64,000 bases of DNA, taken from assembly GCA_037951105.1 (NCBI GenBank), contig JBAMJV010007975.1, positions 62,001 through 126,000 on the forward strand, read 5' to 3'. The stretch's first letter is position 1. Each line of letters opens with the position of its first letter. This DNA comes from Echinarachnius parma. Its lineage: Eukaryota; Echinodermata; Echinoidea; Clypeasteroida; Echinarachniidae. The position numbers were made by a program, and so were the translations under genes. Shown in pieces: positions 33,801-48,744 of the stretch. The notes below the pieces were generated by a model, which did not search any database, was not told the DNA's origin, and saw only the letters and a program-made list of their open reading frames with translations.

Positions 33801-36800
33801 ATACATATATTAAACACCAACATGCCACTAAAACAGTAATCCACAGCTTCAAATGACAAACTGTACATGAACAAACAATTGTACGATATGCATTCCTTTA
33901 TCAACATCTAGAAATGAGCAAGAGTAAACAATGAGTAAAGAGTAAAGAATGGATTAACAAAATGATCCACAGAAAATTGCTACCCGTACTAGTAGTCATG
34001 GGGGGTGTTTCACAAAGATCCTAGGTTGAACTTAACTCTAAGTTGGACACATTATGGAAAGCCATTAGTTTCTATGAATTTTTGTTTTGAAAAACTCTTT
34101 TAAAAGGCATAAAATGTTGATTAAAATCATTACTATTTTCTATTATCAAGGAGATATCATGCTCTTGATGCAACATTTATGACAAGTCAAACATTCTTGT
34201 TGTTTTGCTTTTGAATAGTATTGTATGCAGTAAGTTGATAGAACATATCATCTTCAGTCAGATAATGCACCACTACGATACCAACAACGTACTACACGAC
34301 TCTCAACATGGTTTCCGAGCAGGCCGCTCATGTGAGACCCAGTTAATTATGACAGCCGAAGATCTGGCACGTTCACTGGACCAAAAAGACCAGGTTGATG
34401 CGATTGCTCTGGATTTTTCGAAAGCTTTCGACCGTGTCCCCCATGAGCGCCTCTTACTCAAACTCAGACACTACGGCATCCGAGGCGAACTACAGCAATG
34501 GATCAGATCATTCCTCACAGACCGATCCCAGCGGGTGGTTGTAGATGGACAAGCATCTGACACGATCCATGTGTCATCTGGTGTTCCCCAAGGAACGGTA
34601 CTGGGCCCCCTATTGTTCATCACATTTATAAATGACATCTCCCATGGTATCACGTCCAAGCTAAGGCTGTTTGCAGATGACTGTCTCATATACAATCCTA
34701 TTCATGACATCTCGGACCACCATGCGCTTCAGCGGGGACCTTGAGACCGCCTTCATCAATGGTCTCTTACCTGGCAGATGAAATTCAACACAGAGAAATG
34801 TCATCTTCTACGGTTCTCACTCCGCCGAAACAACATTGAAGGCAATTACCTACTGGGCAATACTCAACTTACAGCAGTTCAAAACTACAAATACCTGGGT
34901 CTTACTTTTTCTCACAACCTATCCTGGCAAAAACACATTGATGGAATTGCATCGAAATCTAACCAAATGCTCGGGCTTATCAATAGGAATCTACGACGCT
35001 CTTCCCAGAAGATCCGACAACAAGCCTTCTTCTCCCTGGTTAGACCTCGCTTGGAATATTGTGCAACAGTCTGGAATCCATCTACAAAGAAGAGCATCTC
35101 AAAGATTGAAGCTGTACAGAGGCGAGCAGCAAGATTCGTTCTTCAACAATACCGCCATTCTGAGAGTGTGTCTGCTATGATTCAACAACTTCAATGGACT
35201 ACACTGGAAAGACGCAGACACATCTCCTGCCTTAGCCTCCTCTACAAAATTCAGAATGGCATGGTAGCAATTACACCTGACCAACTCCTCACACCAATGG
35301 CCCCAAGCATCACCAGACAATACCACCCAAATAAGCTCAAGCATATACATACTCGAACTCAGCTTTACCAGAACTCCTACTTCCCACAAACTGTAACAGC
35401 ATGGAATGCGCTCCCCAATAATATCTTGGCTTCTACATCACTAGGAGCCTTTGCGGGAGCAGTTGCCTCAATCGGCAATTAATGGGACACCTCACCGGTT
35501 CCCCTCGACTCTACGTCCTGACTGATGGACCCTGTCGAGTACCCAAGTAGAAGTAGAAGTACAAATGGCTTTCCATACTTTTAAAATCCAACTTAGAGTT
35601 AAGTTCAACTTAGGATCTTTGTGAAACACCCCCATGATCATATTTATGGGTAACAGAAAAGGTGATAAAAGCGAGGATTAGAAACTGGAAATGAAAAATA
35701 GCTAGGCATCTCTGAAAAAGTTCTTCAATGGTTTGTAGAATCTGAATATGAATCAAGATCAAATGAGACACTGCAAGAAAAAAAGATTGTGACAAATAAA
35801 AAGAGAGATCTTACATTAAACCTGATGAAAGTCACAGGTAAACTTTCTTTTTTCTTTCGCCTAAAAAACGGTCTGGTTATATAAAATAAAGATTGAAATA
35901 AATGTACTGCGTTTGTTGACCAGCTAATGAATGATAGAAGAAGGAAAAGAAACTAATAGAGACACTGACAAAAATAACTTTCATAGATAAGTAAATAAAT
36001 ATCATTCTAAAAGAAAGGGTTTTCCCGGAAAATGCAAAACACTGAATCGGGCCAGGATGATAAGTTAGAATAAATGGATTAATGAATAAAACCTGATGAT
36101 GCATGATATCCACCATTCAATGCATAACTCTATCACACATTCATATTGTACTACATTTATATGAAAGTTTTAGTTTGAATGAATGAGTGAATGGGATTAA
36201 ATTTAAAGCCGATGAAATGGCGGCATTAGTATAAAATTATCCACAATCCGTGATGTTTAAACAAAATATTTTTCTACACTTCTCAAAGAAAGTGTGAGTG
36301 CAGACATTCCGCTCACAGTGCGAGTCTGACGTCGCCATAGTTTACCTCGGATAATTATTCTTCTAGTGACGTGGGTATTGTTGATTAGCGTGGGAGTTTT
36401 AGGATAAAGGGTTACTTGTGAAGGGAAATAAAAAAGAAGATGGATACAAAATACGCAACTCAAAAGTGCAACTCAAAAGTCCGATGTAGGCTGAAGAATG
36501 CAAGTGCATGAATAAAAAAATTAATGTTTCCTCTGGAAAAACTGAAGTCAAGAAGGGCCGAAAGAAAGGAACTTGAAATGCCCCCTGAGTGTTTTTCAAA
36601 GAATGGTACAAATTATATGGATAATAATTTTAAGATTTTTTTTAACCGTCAACCATGTGCTAAATATGATAGAAATTATGTCAATATAGCTCAATGAATC
36701 CCCGAAGGTACCACCTACACAGGTGACATTTGTTATAGAACCAAGGTGTTGTTACTACACAAAACACAAGACAAACAAAACAAAAGACAAACTAGAAGAC

Positions 36801-39800
36801 TCCCCACAACTTATAACTTCATTTCTTTTTTCCCACTGCGAGGATATATATAATAATTTTGTATACTTTTGCCCTTTTACTGACATTTGTTAAGCACTAA
36901 TATACATGTACATGTGCATCGATTCTATCCCCTACGCGAGTCTGCTTGTGATTTTTTTCACTGTGGCTCAAACAGGCACTTACATGTATTACCCATCAAG
37001 GACGAGAGCTATTTAAAGGCACGATTGTTCATTATTTTCCTCTACAAATTGGCAACTCTAATTTTGTTCTACCTTTCAATGACATAAAAAATAGGTGGAA
37101 AATATTTAGTAATTATAATTTAAGACAAATATGAAGTGACTTTGCCGCAAAGTTGCCAATTTGAACGCCGAAATCTGTTTTTAAAATATCAAAATGTATT
37201 GCCAATTTAAGGTTTTTCTTAAATTATAGCGATCTACGCAATAATAAAAATCATTACAAATAACTAAAAAGCAGGTAGAGTAACAAAATAGGGGCTCTAA
37301 AAATAGAGAAATGTAAGCTCTTTCTCTTGTATACTTCATATAACTTTGTATCTTCTTGCTGAAGTGTAGGACTACCAACCCATAAATATGTGGGACACCG
37401 TCCTTGATGGGTTGCTAAACTTACAACAGTAAAGGCAAAAATGTAATCAATTATATTAACCTTAAATCAAATTAGCAATTATTTGTGGTTGAGGTCTTCC
37501 TACACCTGAACATTTCACATATGTTATTTTTATTTTGTTGAATTTTTGAAATCATAACTATAACTTACGTATGAGTATCCTAATAATAAATTTACCTAAA
37601 TTTAACTAATAATCATGAAAATCTGACATGAAACTTTGAAATGAGAATGGAATGCATGACTTTGCTTGATGCTGCGGAGCATTATTCATTAATTAATTAA
37701 TAAATAAAACTCAATTAAGCTTTAGAGAAATAAAACTATTAGAGCTAAAACATCATGCAACACATGCAGCATCTACATTACTAAAAGTTTACTATTTTTG
37801 AACCCATTCAGGGCTATTTGAATTTGGTATAACATGCATTCTCCAAAAACCATATCCATTTTTTTTGTGGTCAGGACCAGTCCTGAATGGGTTGGTGAAC
37901 TATGATGCCAATGCAATATTCATATCTTCTTAATTATTCTAAATTTACACTTTATACAAACAAATATACTTTATTCTAATTTTACACATCATACAAAAGA
38001 CAGACACACCGTTTTATACATAACATGAGACATATGAAACTGAATATCAAATTGCATCCATAAGTTTCAATATGATTTTTTCTTTTTTCTAAAACAAGAA
38101 AAAACAAGAAAAACAACATAATTGACCTACATGTACTAAGGATTATTTTGTATTTGGTAAAACACTTGTTCTCTATAGACTATAACCAACATATCACAGG
38201 AATCATCGATAAAAGATGAACACAGACAATTCAACTGACATAAACATAATACTGGCTATTTGAGAAACATAAATAAAAGCAAATATTTGCAAAAACATGA
38301 TTAATATACATGAATTATCTGCATAAAATATTTAGCATAATGTGCGCTATATGCCAGAAAAAAGTAAAACAAAAATATAATATACTGCAAACAAAACATA
38401 GATTAAACAAAAATAAAAATAATAGATAGATATATAATAAATAAATAAATAAATAAACAGTTTTAGGTAAATATGGAATACATATGCAAACATGTACATG
38501 TATGAGACCCTCTCCACGATTAGTGATATTCTCTGTAAGTACAAATAAGCTTTGAAATCATAATTGCAAATATGCAAATCATGACAAAAGTATTCCATGC
38601 AAACTCCTCCAATAAGAATATACGTGTGGGTAAACGGTCCTTGTAGACAGGTGTTGGCTAGCACCCTTTTAAATGTGTAATTTACGTGCAATAAAACCTG
38701 CTGTATAGGCCACCTGCAAAATGAAGACCACTAATCTTAATTACCTAGAGAACATTTCGCTCTCCAAAGACCCTGTTTTTAAAGACGACCGGCTCTGAAA
38801 GACCATCAATCTTGATTCCCAAGAAAGGATTCACCCATTAATTAACCTGTCTATAAAGACTATCAACAATCTTGATATTCTCTTGGAAACAATTCACCCA
38901 TTAACAATGTGTCAGATACAGATATTTTGACTATATTCTAAATTATTATTTTAAACGATTCCCCCATAATGAACCTGTCTTTAATGACCACCTGCTCCTA
39001 AAGACCCCCCCCCCCCCCCCCCCCCCCCCATGGGCAGATACAGATTTTTGGACTATATTCTAGATTATTACCTGACTGATCAGTATGCCTGGATGGGCCC
39101 GCTGTCAATATCTACCCCCCCCCCCCCCCACCCCCCCCCCCCCCCCCCACCCCATATACCCCAAAAAGATTCACCCATCAATGAACCTGTCCATATAAAG
39201 ACCAGCTGCTCATAAAAAACAGATAAAAGAAACTTTTGACTATATTCTGATTATTACCTGGCTGGTCAGTCTGCCTGACTGGACCCCCTGTCAATACTCC
39301 CCAAACCCTGGGGGTTTTGCATAGAGGGGGGTTCCACTGGGGGTCGCAGTGGCTATTAAGGACCACCTGCTTATAAAGACCATCCCCCCCATGAGAAGAT
39401 ACAGATAGTATCGACAGTACAATGATTACAATGATTATTACCTGGCTGGTCAGTCTGCCTGGCTGGACCGCTGTCAATACTGCCCCCAAACCCTGGGGTG
39501 TTGCATAGAGGGGGGTTCCACTGGGGGTCGCAGTGGCAATGGTTCTCGCTGTTACACACCTAATAAATACACAAACAAGTACAAAAACAAAAGTATGTTA
39601 CATGTTACATGAAGCAACTTTATATTTTGTTGTAATGTATGTATGATGCCAACTGATTCATAACCAATTCAATATACTTGAATTTGAATATTGGCATCAC
39701 AACATGTTGTTTAAAAAAAAAAATGTTATGTTAAATTGTTATCTTCTTTAAAATGTCTTCATTTTCCTATGATTTATTTTACATTTCTTTCCTATGATTA

Positions 39801-42800
39801 TGAACATATTCATTCACTGCACATGTGTGCGAAATTAAAGTTTAAACGTTAATTTGTTTACATTTTTTTTTCACTTTGCAGACAATCTTACATGGAAGCG
39901 TTAAATAAAATAACTAGAACTTGTAATCAAATTTGATTTAAATCTAATTGCTTCAAATAATGTGCACTTACTCCATTTCCGTTGCAGTTGTGTGGGCACT
40001 GCCTGATGTTCAGCTGAGATAGGTTCTGGCATTGGAAGTCACTACAAACCTGCAAATTATCAAATATAGAGGGTAACTAATTCCATGTATTTCTAGGTGA
40101 AATCAACCAAAGTTACAATATATCTTCTTAACATTAAAAAAAAAACACAATTGGGTAATAGAAGTGTCATTATTCTTACTATCCATTACACACAATTCGT
40201 ATATGACGTGAGATCACGGAAGTGGCATTCATATAACACGTGCGCGACCGCAGGCTTACAACACGTCTGAAATGTGTATGTTTGATTATGATTTCTGCAA
40301 TTATTTCTTTTTCATCTTCATTGTAGTCAAATAAATGCACAGGGTTTTTATTATATTGAGTATAATTATATGGGAAAGTTAGAACAAATTTATTTTATCC
40401 ACATTTCCCTTTACTAACCCAGGCAATACTAACCAATTGAGAAAACAAAATCATGTTCAAATGAATACGGTAAATTATATGTGTACATTCGCGTCATACC
40501 TGAAAGTGCTTAACATTCCGCAATGCTAAGTCGCCTTGATCAGTAAAATTGAACAAAATTAAATTGGACGTCCCTGCACAAACACATGCATAACTATGTG
40601 CGCAGTGTTTATTTTCTTTCAACCAATACTGTCAATGATTTAGAACAGAATAATCTTGATCTAGAACTACAAGTTGCAGACATGTCTACTCACAAATCCA
40701 GACTTGCATGGCGTTCCCGTGGCGACGTACCCCGGATCGGGCACATCCTGACCCAGGTCGATGGAGGCCGACTTGCAGGTGTGCTGCTGACTGTTGTCAT
40801 CCCATACATAGCCCTGGCTTGCCTTAGCTAGCGACGATAGCACGGGGTAGTCATTTCCCTTCATACACATCAGCTTACCGCACTTTACATGCCTGGAGAG
40901 AACAAATATTTTTAATGTGAAAACAAAATTGATAGGAAAATTATTGAATTATGAAAAAATGAGCATTAATTCTTTCATTTTTTCGTAGCATTTAGACAAA
41001 TCCCCGGATAGTGTTTGCAAGTAATGATAGCACAGGGTAGTCCTTTCCCTTCATGCACATGAGCCGACCACACTTCACATGCCTGGGTAAAAGAAAATTG
41101 AAATAAAATGAACACTATTCTTGTAAGTATCTCTAGATTAAAGCTAACATTCTCCAATATAGTCTAGAAATTGCTATTTAAACCAAAATATTTTTTGTTA
41201 AATGAAGTCATTATACTCGGCAATTTCTGACAAACAACACAATATTATCAAAATTATAAAATCTTGTTGGTAACAAGAAGGCCTGACACAATCAACACAA
41301 ATATGACAATGACACAGAAATAATCATGTGGGGCAGTATTATGCTTGCGGTGTATCTATAGCATCTCTCATCTTAAAACCCACGTTATGGTGCAAGGAAT
41401 GAAAGAACAAATAATACGCTACTCACTCGCTCCCACAGGCCTGGAACGCAGAGCTGCTTCCTCCGCAGTTGCCAAACGAGCTGCCCTGGGCGTTGAAATC
41501 AAAACACCGCTCATGAGCAGCTAGGGCTCCTGAGGGACAAAACGAAAACAAAAATAAATTTATAGAAACAAAGTTAAATATCACTCTTCTTAGCCTGATT
41601 TTTGGAGGACATGCATTCTCCATAGACTCCTGCCTGAGTATTTCGGAACCAGTCCTGAAAGGGTTAAATTATTTTCAAGGTGGTAAAATTTAAAAATTCA
41701 AAGAGAAAACAAATAAATCAAACGTTATTTTGTTTTATCGTAACTAAATCAAATTATGAATTCTTTTTAAAAAGGCTAAGGCAAGGTTTTGAGGTTGACT
41801 GCACACTTAAAAAAAAAAACAGTACCTGCATTTACACTTCTAGCAAAGCCCTCAAAACTCATAGAAAAGTGAAGCGAATACATAGACATTTGGCCTAAGA
41901 CAATTTATAATAATAATAATAATATGAACATTTATATAGCGCAGCTACTATAAATATATACTCTACTGCGCTTAAATAATTATTTAATTATTAATTGAAA
42001 TGGAGATAGATGTCAACAGTTTGCAGGCAGATACAGGACTTTTGACCTTTGACCTCGAGGTCAACGTACCTTCTCCCCAGATGTCCTCACACTGGCCATC
42101 CAGGGTCAGACAGCGGCCGTTGTAGCACGTTGCATCAGCCCTGTCCGCACACTTCTCTCCGTTCTGCATGTACACATTGGCTGGGCACTGCAAGGCAAAA
42201 AATCATTCTTATATCAATATTATTATGATCATGATGATGATGATACAGCAACAAAAAAATAAACAAAAACTACAGTAGGTGTTATAATGTACAAGCAGGG
42301 AGACAATGAAGAATTGTCTGTTCAAAATATTAAAATATGAGTTTCATTTTTTTTTTTTTTTGCTTTTTTTTAATTGGCCTTAAATAACAATTGCTCTTCC
42401 ACAATCCTAACCCTTCTGATAAGCCAGTGGAGCGCTCAGCCAGATGTTGGTACAAACTATTAAAGTAAATTAATATTATTTCAATATTTTTTTCAAATCA
42501 TGATTTCTTTCTGAATCCCACAAGTAACGTACATGTACTTCTTCTGACAAACTAGTGCAGTACACTGGCAGATTACACATCATGACAGATTACAAACAAA
42601 TATAACAAAAATAAATACTTAATAATCTGATTTTGTATTGTTTTTATTCTTCTAGGAACCTACCTCTTCAGACAAGCCAGTGCAGTACTCGGGTAGATCA
42701 CATTCGTTGCGCACCCCGCGGCACACCTCCCCAGCCTTCTTCAGGCTGCATTCTTCGCAGCACGCCCCCGTCGCACACGTGGCATTCTCGTGCAGACGGC

Positions 42801-45800
42801 ACGTGGCTGCTATACAGCAGTCATTGACGCACTCCTGTCATATTCACAGTGATCAAAGAAAAGAAAAGTGGTTGTTCAGTTAAAGGGATAGTTGAGTATT
42901 GGTCAAACTTAACTTTAGTAACCAAAACCTGCACCATTACGGTACAAAGTAATAGTTATAATTTCACCATGCTCGAAAAGTATACACAATTACAAACGAC
43001 TAAGTAAAACCCCTGTTATCATTCAAAAAGAGCCATTACAACTCAAGAGGGGTTTTTTATTTTTGTAATCACTGGGTTTAGCCATTTTTCATACAAAGTT
43101 GTGCATCAAATGTTTTGTTAAAATAATGATTCAATAGAGATATCATCAACGACTTTTAAAAAAACCTATTCAGATTTTTTTCCAAGTAGTCTTTAAGCAT
43201 TTTTACATTTTTTCTAAAAAGTATAAATATCCCCCGGTGAAGAATCTTTTGAATAAAAATATACTTATGGATATTTCAGCCGTTTCTGAACCGATTTTGA
43301 TCAAATAAAGTTTATTCTGTCATTAAAATTGTATGTTCTTTCAAATTTGACAGTCAGTTTTTCATTATCTCACAAAAAAATATCGGGGGGCACTTCGGGA
43401 AATACCAATACTCAACGGTACCTTTAATACATATAATATCCACGATTGAAATTATTACATTTTTTAACAGTTAGTACATTTCTTTTTTGTTTCCTGCAAA
43501 CCATTGCCGCATTTTATACGAGTAGTTAAACAGACAAGAACTTGTCCGAGTTGTCAAACATACAAGAACTATTCTTTTTGATATTTCTTACCTCCGGAGT
43601 GCCGCAGTCACACTCCTCTCCTGTTTCCTGGAAACCGTTTCCGCAGATCGGTCCGTCAAATATCATGTCCGGGTAGTCAAACAGACACGCTCCCAGACCG
43701 CTCTCGAGAGACTTAGCCAGGTGGTCGTACGAACAGGATGAGAAATTTGTGGGAGGAATCGGCCTTTGATGTATATAAGAGAAGATAATGAAATGCAAGG
43801 ATTAAATAAGATTAATTATTAATCATAGCAGACATCTGAGCAGGGCAATTTTAAAACGATATTGCCCTCGAGGTTGAATAAGCCAACAAAACTACGGGTG
43901 AAAAAAAATGATATTGCCCGCTCAAAAAAGTCAATGGGATTTTGGTTCAATAATTGTAAGAATTGTGACAATTTGTACCCTTTAAATTGATATATTGCAT
44001 GTTTGCTCGAGATGTCTGATTTGTTAATAATTACATTATTGACTGGACTATTTCGGGCTACACTACAAATATTGCCCTCGCTAGATCCATATTGCCCTCG
44101 TCTTCGACTCGGGCAATATGAATCTAGTTCAGGCAATATATGTCGTGTCGCCCTCAAGGCCAGTCAATATTGTTTAAATGTATTGACGTTGTTTTCTAAA
44201 TGAATTGTGGAAATAAAAAAATATCAAATCAGTTGTACATTGTACAAGTACTAATCATTGTGAGCTTTGTTTAATGACATTGACACCCGTGCAGGCCCGT
44301 AGCCAGGATTTTTAAAGGGGGGAGTACGGTAGAGTTGTTTAGTTATGTAAGTTGTGGGGGGGTGGTGTTGATCATGGCCGAGACCGATGAAAGTGGACCT
44401 TTCTGAATTTGGAGGAGTGCATACGCACCCAACGCACCCCCCCCTCCACCCTGACTAAGGACCTGCCTGTGTCTCTACTCACCCACTAGAAGGCTCCATC
44501 ACGCAGCCCACATTTGACGGAGCCTCACACACACAGTTCTCCTCTGTCGAATCGTGCCTGATGCCCAGGTTATGTCCCATCTCATGCGCCATAGTGCTGG
44601 CGATCACCGCAACGTTGCTGTCATGATCCTGGAAATAATGATTTTTGGGGAAAATATTAGCAAAATTCTTATTATATGGACCTCTGAATTTCAAGGTACC
44701 TTTTGTGTACTTTGTGTGATGCTGGGAAAAGATGTTAATAAATATGATAACAATGAATTCGGACTTCCTACTCCTTTTTAGTCTTATAAATGGTATAATG
44801 GACTACTTGTGAGTCATAATATATTTTACCAACAGAATGGTTCGAGGAATTAACAGTTCAAAAATATATATATAATCAAATAGTCAAATATTCCATCCTA
44901 TGATTTTTAAAAGGAAATATTTGAAAGATTCAAAATATAAGTTGTTACCTCAAATAAATGTCTTGCTTATCAAACATTATATGCCTTGGGGACATTTTCA
45001 ACAGGCCTTTCATTAAGTTCTTTTTTAATTTCATAGATGATACAATACTATTGTGAACTGTGAAGATAGTCTACTTTTTATAATGAGTTAATTGTAGGCA
45101 TACCTGACTGACGCCCCCAGATCTCTCATCTGAACACATGGTCCCCAGCGAGGCCATCCCAACCGTACTTCCGTCGAATGACACGCCACTGCACAGGAAA
45201 AGATTGATATGAAATTTGACACATGCATGATACGTTTGATCAAAAAGAAGTTTTAAAACTATTTAAGCTATATATTTTTCTTGATGATGACATGTCATCC
45301 TTGCCATGTATTAAACATAGATTTACGATTCATCATAAAATTAATCGATTAATAAATTGATCCTACAAGCGATCTATTAAACGTATGATTATTGCACATG
45401 CACTGAACTATGATCAAATAACAAGTAGTTCAAAGGCTAAATGTAACCAATGGGTTGAAGGTACATGTATTACCATCAACAGTATGTTGAATTCAAAATA
45501 TCTGCTTAAATAGCCAGCAGTTTAATAAAATCCTTTGATAAGACTTCCAGTCTATAAAGGACTCACGTGAGGAACTGAGCGTTATCGTTCTTGATTTGTG
45601 TGAGCAGGTTCTCCTTCCTCCATCGCTGGAACTCTGCCATGGTGGTAGCCGGGTTGCTGCTCACATCGAATGGGTCCTCCCTGGCTCCACGTCACCACGC
45701 CAACCAGCACGATACGGATGTTCATAGGACGATAGATCTGAATGGATAAGTAAAAAGAAAGTTTATTATCATTGAACAACATGTCTAATTGATTTGGAAT

Positions 45801-48704
45801 GATAATGATATACAGTAAGAAATGGGATGTTTATTGAACTACAGAATTGATGGAAGAGGTAAACTTATTTATATGTAGAGGCATTTTTAAAAAGATAAGA
45901 TTATAAATTGTACATGAAAGTTTTTGAATTATTTGCATTGTCTTCCATCAGATCTAGTCGCAATTATCTTGAATTGGTAAACAAACAAAATAATTAGTTT
46001 TTGCAATTAACCCATTGACTATGTCTATGGGAACCTGATGGATCCTGTATAAAGTTATAAACTCCAGGACAGCACCGAATGGCACTTTTAAGGAGATATT
46101 TTCTTCAAGATTGCAAAATATAGTAGGGAATTGATTAAACAATGCATATGTAGCATAGAACCTCACCATGTCCATGATGTTAGCAATCTCCTTGCATCTG
46201 CCCTCTATGGTAGCCACGTCTTCTCCGTGCCTCAGATACTGCAGCAGGATATAACACATTCAGAGAAAATATTAAAGATTAGAATAAAATTAGTAATGTA
46301 TTATATACAGTGAAACCTGTGTATTGTGACCACAAATCGGAAATAAGAAAAGTGGCCACTGTAGACAGGTGACATCTATAGACAGTTCCCATAACATTAA
46401 TTTTCTCTGAAGAGGATCACTTTAGGTGGCCACTATAGATAGGCTGGCTGCTATAGAAAGAGGGTCACTAAGACAGGTTTGACTGAAAATCAATAAATTA
46501 TCATCATCATTACTGTCATAACATGCAATTTGCAAAATAAAAAATGCTTATCTACATACATTTTTTTTCTCAACCCTTTACAAAATATCCCCTTCTTTTC
46601 ATGATATACTCATAAATTAATTAATTAATCAATAAATCAATAAAGAAACAATATGCTAAAAAGGCAATTAGACCAAAACGCCTAAGGGCCACAAAGGCAC
46701 CGTTATTAGCCATGCTTTACTAATAGTCCCACTCATGTTTCTGTGTGCGTGGTATGAAGGCATATCTTGTAACAGGCAGACTAGTCTCCCGTTACCCATA
46801 TGTCAGTCATACCCTACTCGCTACCGTCACCGTATCTATCCCTTGGTGACCATTTCCAGTAGCCCCTGGCAGAGGGAGCTCATTCCATTGGAAACTTAAA
46901 GGGGACCGCCATGCAGAGAACAACATAGGCTTATGTGTTTTGGTACAAGTGTTTGATATGAAATAGATGTACAACACTTGACAAATGGTTGCGCAATTCA
47001 TAAGCAATACAATTAATCACGAACACTTACGGAACCATTAGAGCCCCATGGTTCCGTATGGGCCAATTGTCTGCGAGTGCACCAACTCTATACCCGTACG
47101 TTTGGAGACAATAGACTCACGGCCGGAGCGTCTTCATTTCGCCGACCCATAAACACATACCTTTAATATTGTGTTGAGTTTTCAAATAATATAATTTGTA
47201 TGGAAACCTATTTTTCTGAACTTTTGGGTGGAGTGGACTGCTAAAACTATTGCCTTTCACTTATTAGAGTACTATTTTTGGGTGGTGGTTCTCTTTAAAG
47301 AGGCAGTCCAATCCGAAACTCGGCTGCAAATCAGTTTCAATAAGAGACATATCATGTCACAAACAGACTAATCTCTCACTAAACAAATTCACTCACAGTT
47401 CTTGTCAATCGTCTCTCTTATTAAAACTCATTTGCAGCCAAATCCCTGATTGGACTGTCTCTTCATGGCTGCATGGAATTCATAAACCATGGTTTAAAGT
47501 GATCCATGTACTTTGTTAGATATTGCCAAAAATTACATTTGAGACTATCCTATGCCAAAAGCATTGTAAGATATGTCTGAATGATGTGTGAAAGTTTAAT
47601 TTAAAAAGAACACTGCTATCCTGGTTAAAAAAGCAAAAATTTGCATCAGATTTTATAACTAATTCTGAGTTATTTGCCGTAGATTCGAACATGACCGTAC
47701 GACCATCTGTAGACGGTCTTGAGCTGAATGATTTCCAATGATGAAGTGCTGCTTGTAAACAAGTGGAATAAATAGTTACATGAAATTTCTAATGATATGA
47801 CCATTAGTGCTTGCTAACCAGCACATTCCATCATCTGAGAAGATAAGACATTCATTTGGTGCCTTAAGCAAATTGGCAATTTTGTTTTTTGCTATCTTTT
47901 ATTCACATCAAAATGAGGTGGAAAATATTGAGTTTATTATTGAAATCTAAGAAAAACATTGACTGGTTTGCCGTGAAATTGCCAATTTGAAAATGTGACA
48001 ATGCGTGGCCAATTTAAGGATTTTCCTTAATCATAGCGATCTACTCACTAATAGAAATCATAACAAATAATGTAAGCAGGGTGTACATTAACAAAATAAG
48101 GTTACACAAAATAGAGAAATGTATGCTTTCTACCTGTACACTAAACCTAACTTGGGTTATTCTTGCTCGATTGTAGGACTACCAAAGCCGCAAATATATG
48201 TGGGCAATCGTCCTTGATGGGTTAACAGAGCCCAGCAAGATTCATTGATCAGTACATCAATGATTAGTGACCTAGAAAAGTCATGTAATCTGTGAAGAGA
48301 CATACCAGCAAAGAGCAACAGTCTACTCTTATTACAAAAACAAACCAAACAAACCTTGGGAATATTTAAATTGCTCAGTTACACTGCATGAACACATAAC
48401 AGATAAAAAGAAATTACTTGGGGGTTATTTCCGGGTCGCAGGACCGAATAAGTTTCCGAATAAAGAAATATCAGGCTTGGGTACTAGAACATTTGGTTCT
48501 TTATACTGTCAAGGAAGTGTATAATGACACTATTGATAACTGGCTGCTATAGACAGGTGGCCAATAATACACATGTTGGAAATATCAGCGAAAAAATTAA
48601 ATACATTTTTGACGAGCTTCTTTTCAAACTTGCCTGCATAAAAATAACACTCTAAAAAATGTTTTAGGGGCTCCTTCATGATTTTCAGGGGCTATTCTGG
48701 GCAT

Positions 48705-48744
<40 letters not shown>

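Larger units (their letters stand above)
35640..38690. other. ADAM intron, right part
   Basis: AT-rich intron. Apart from the MITEs at 36994-37413 and 37799-37893, and a short ATAAATAA run near 38440, nothing is recognised. Confidence 0.5.
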
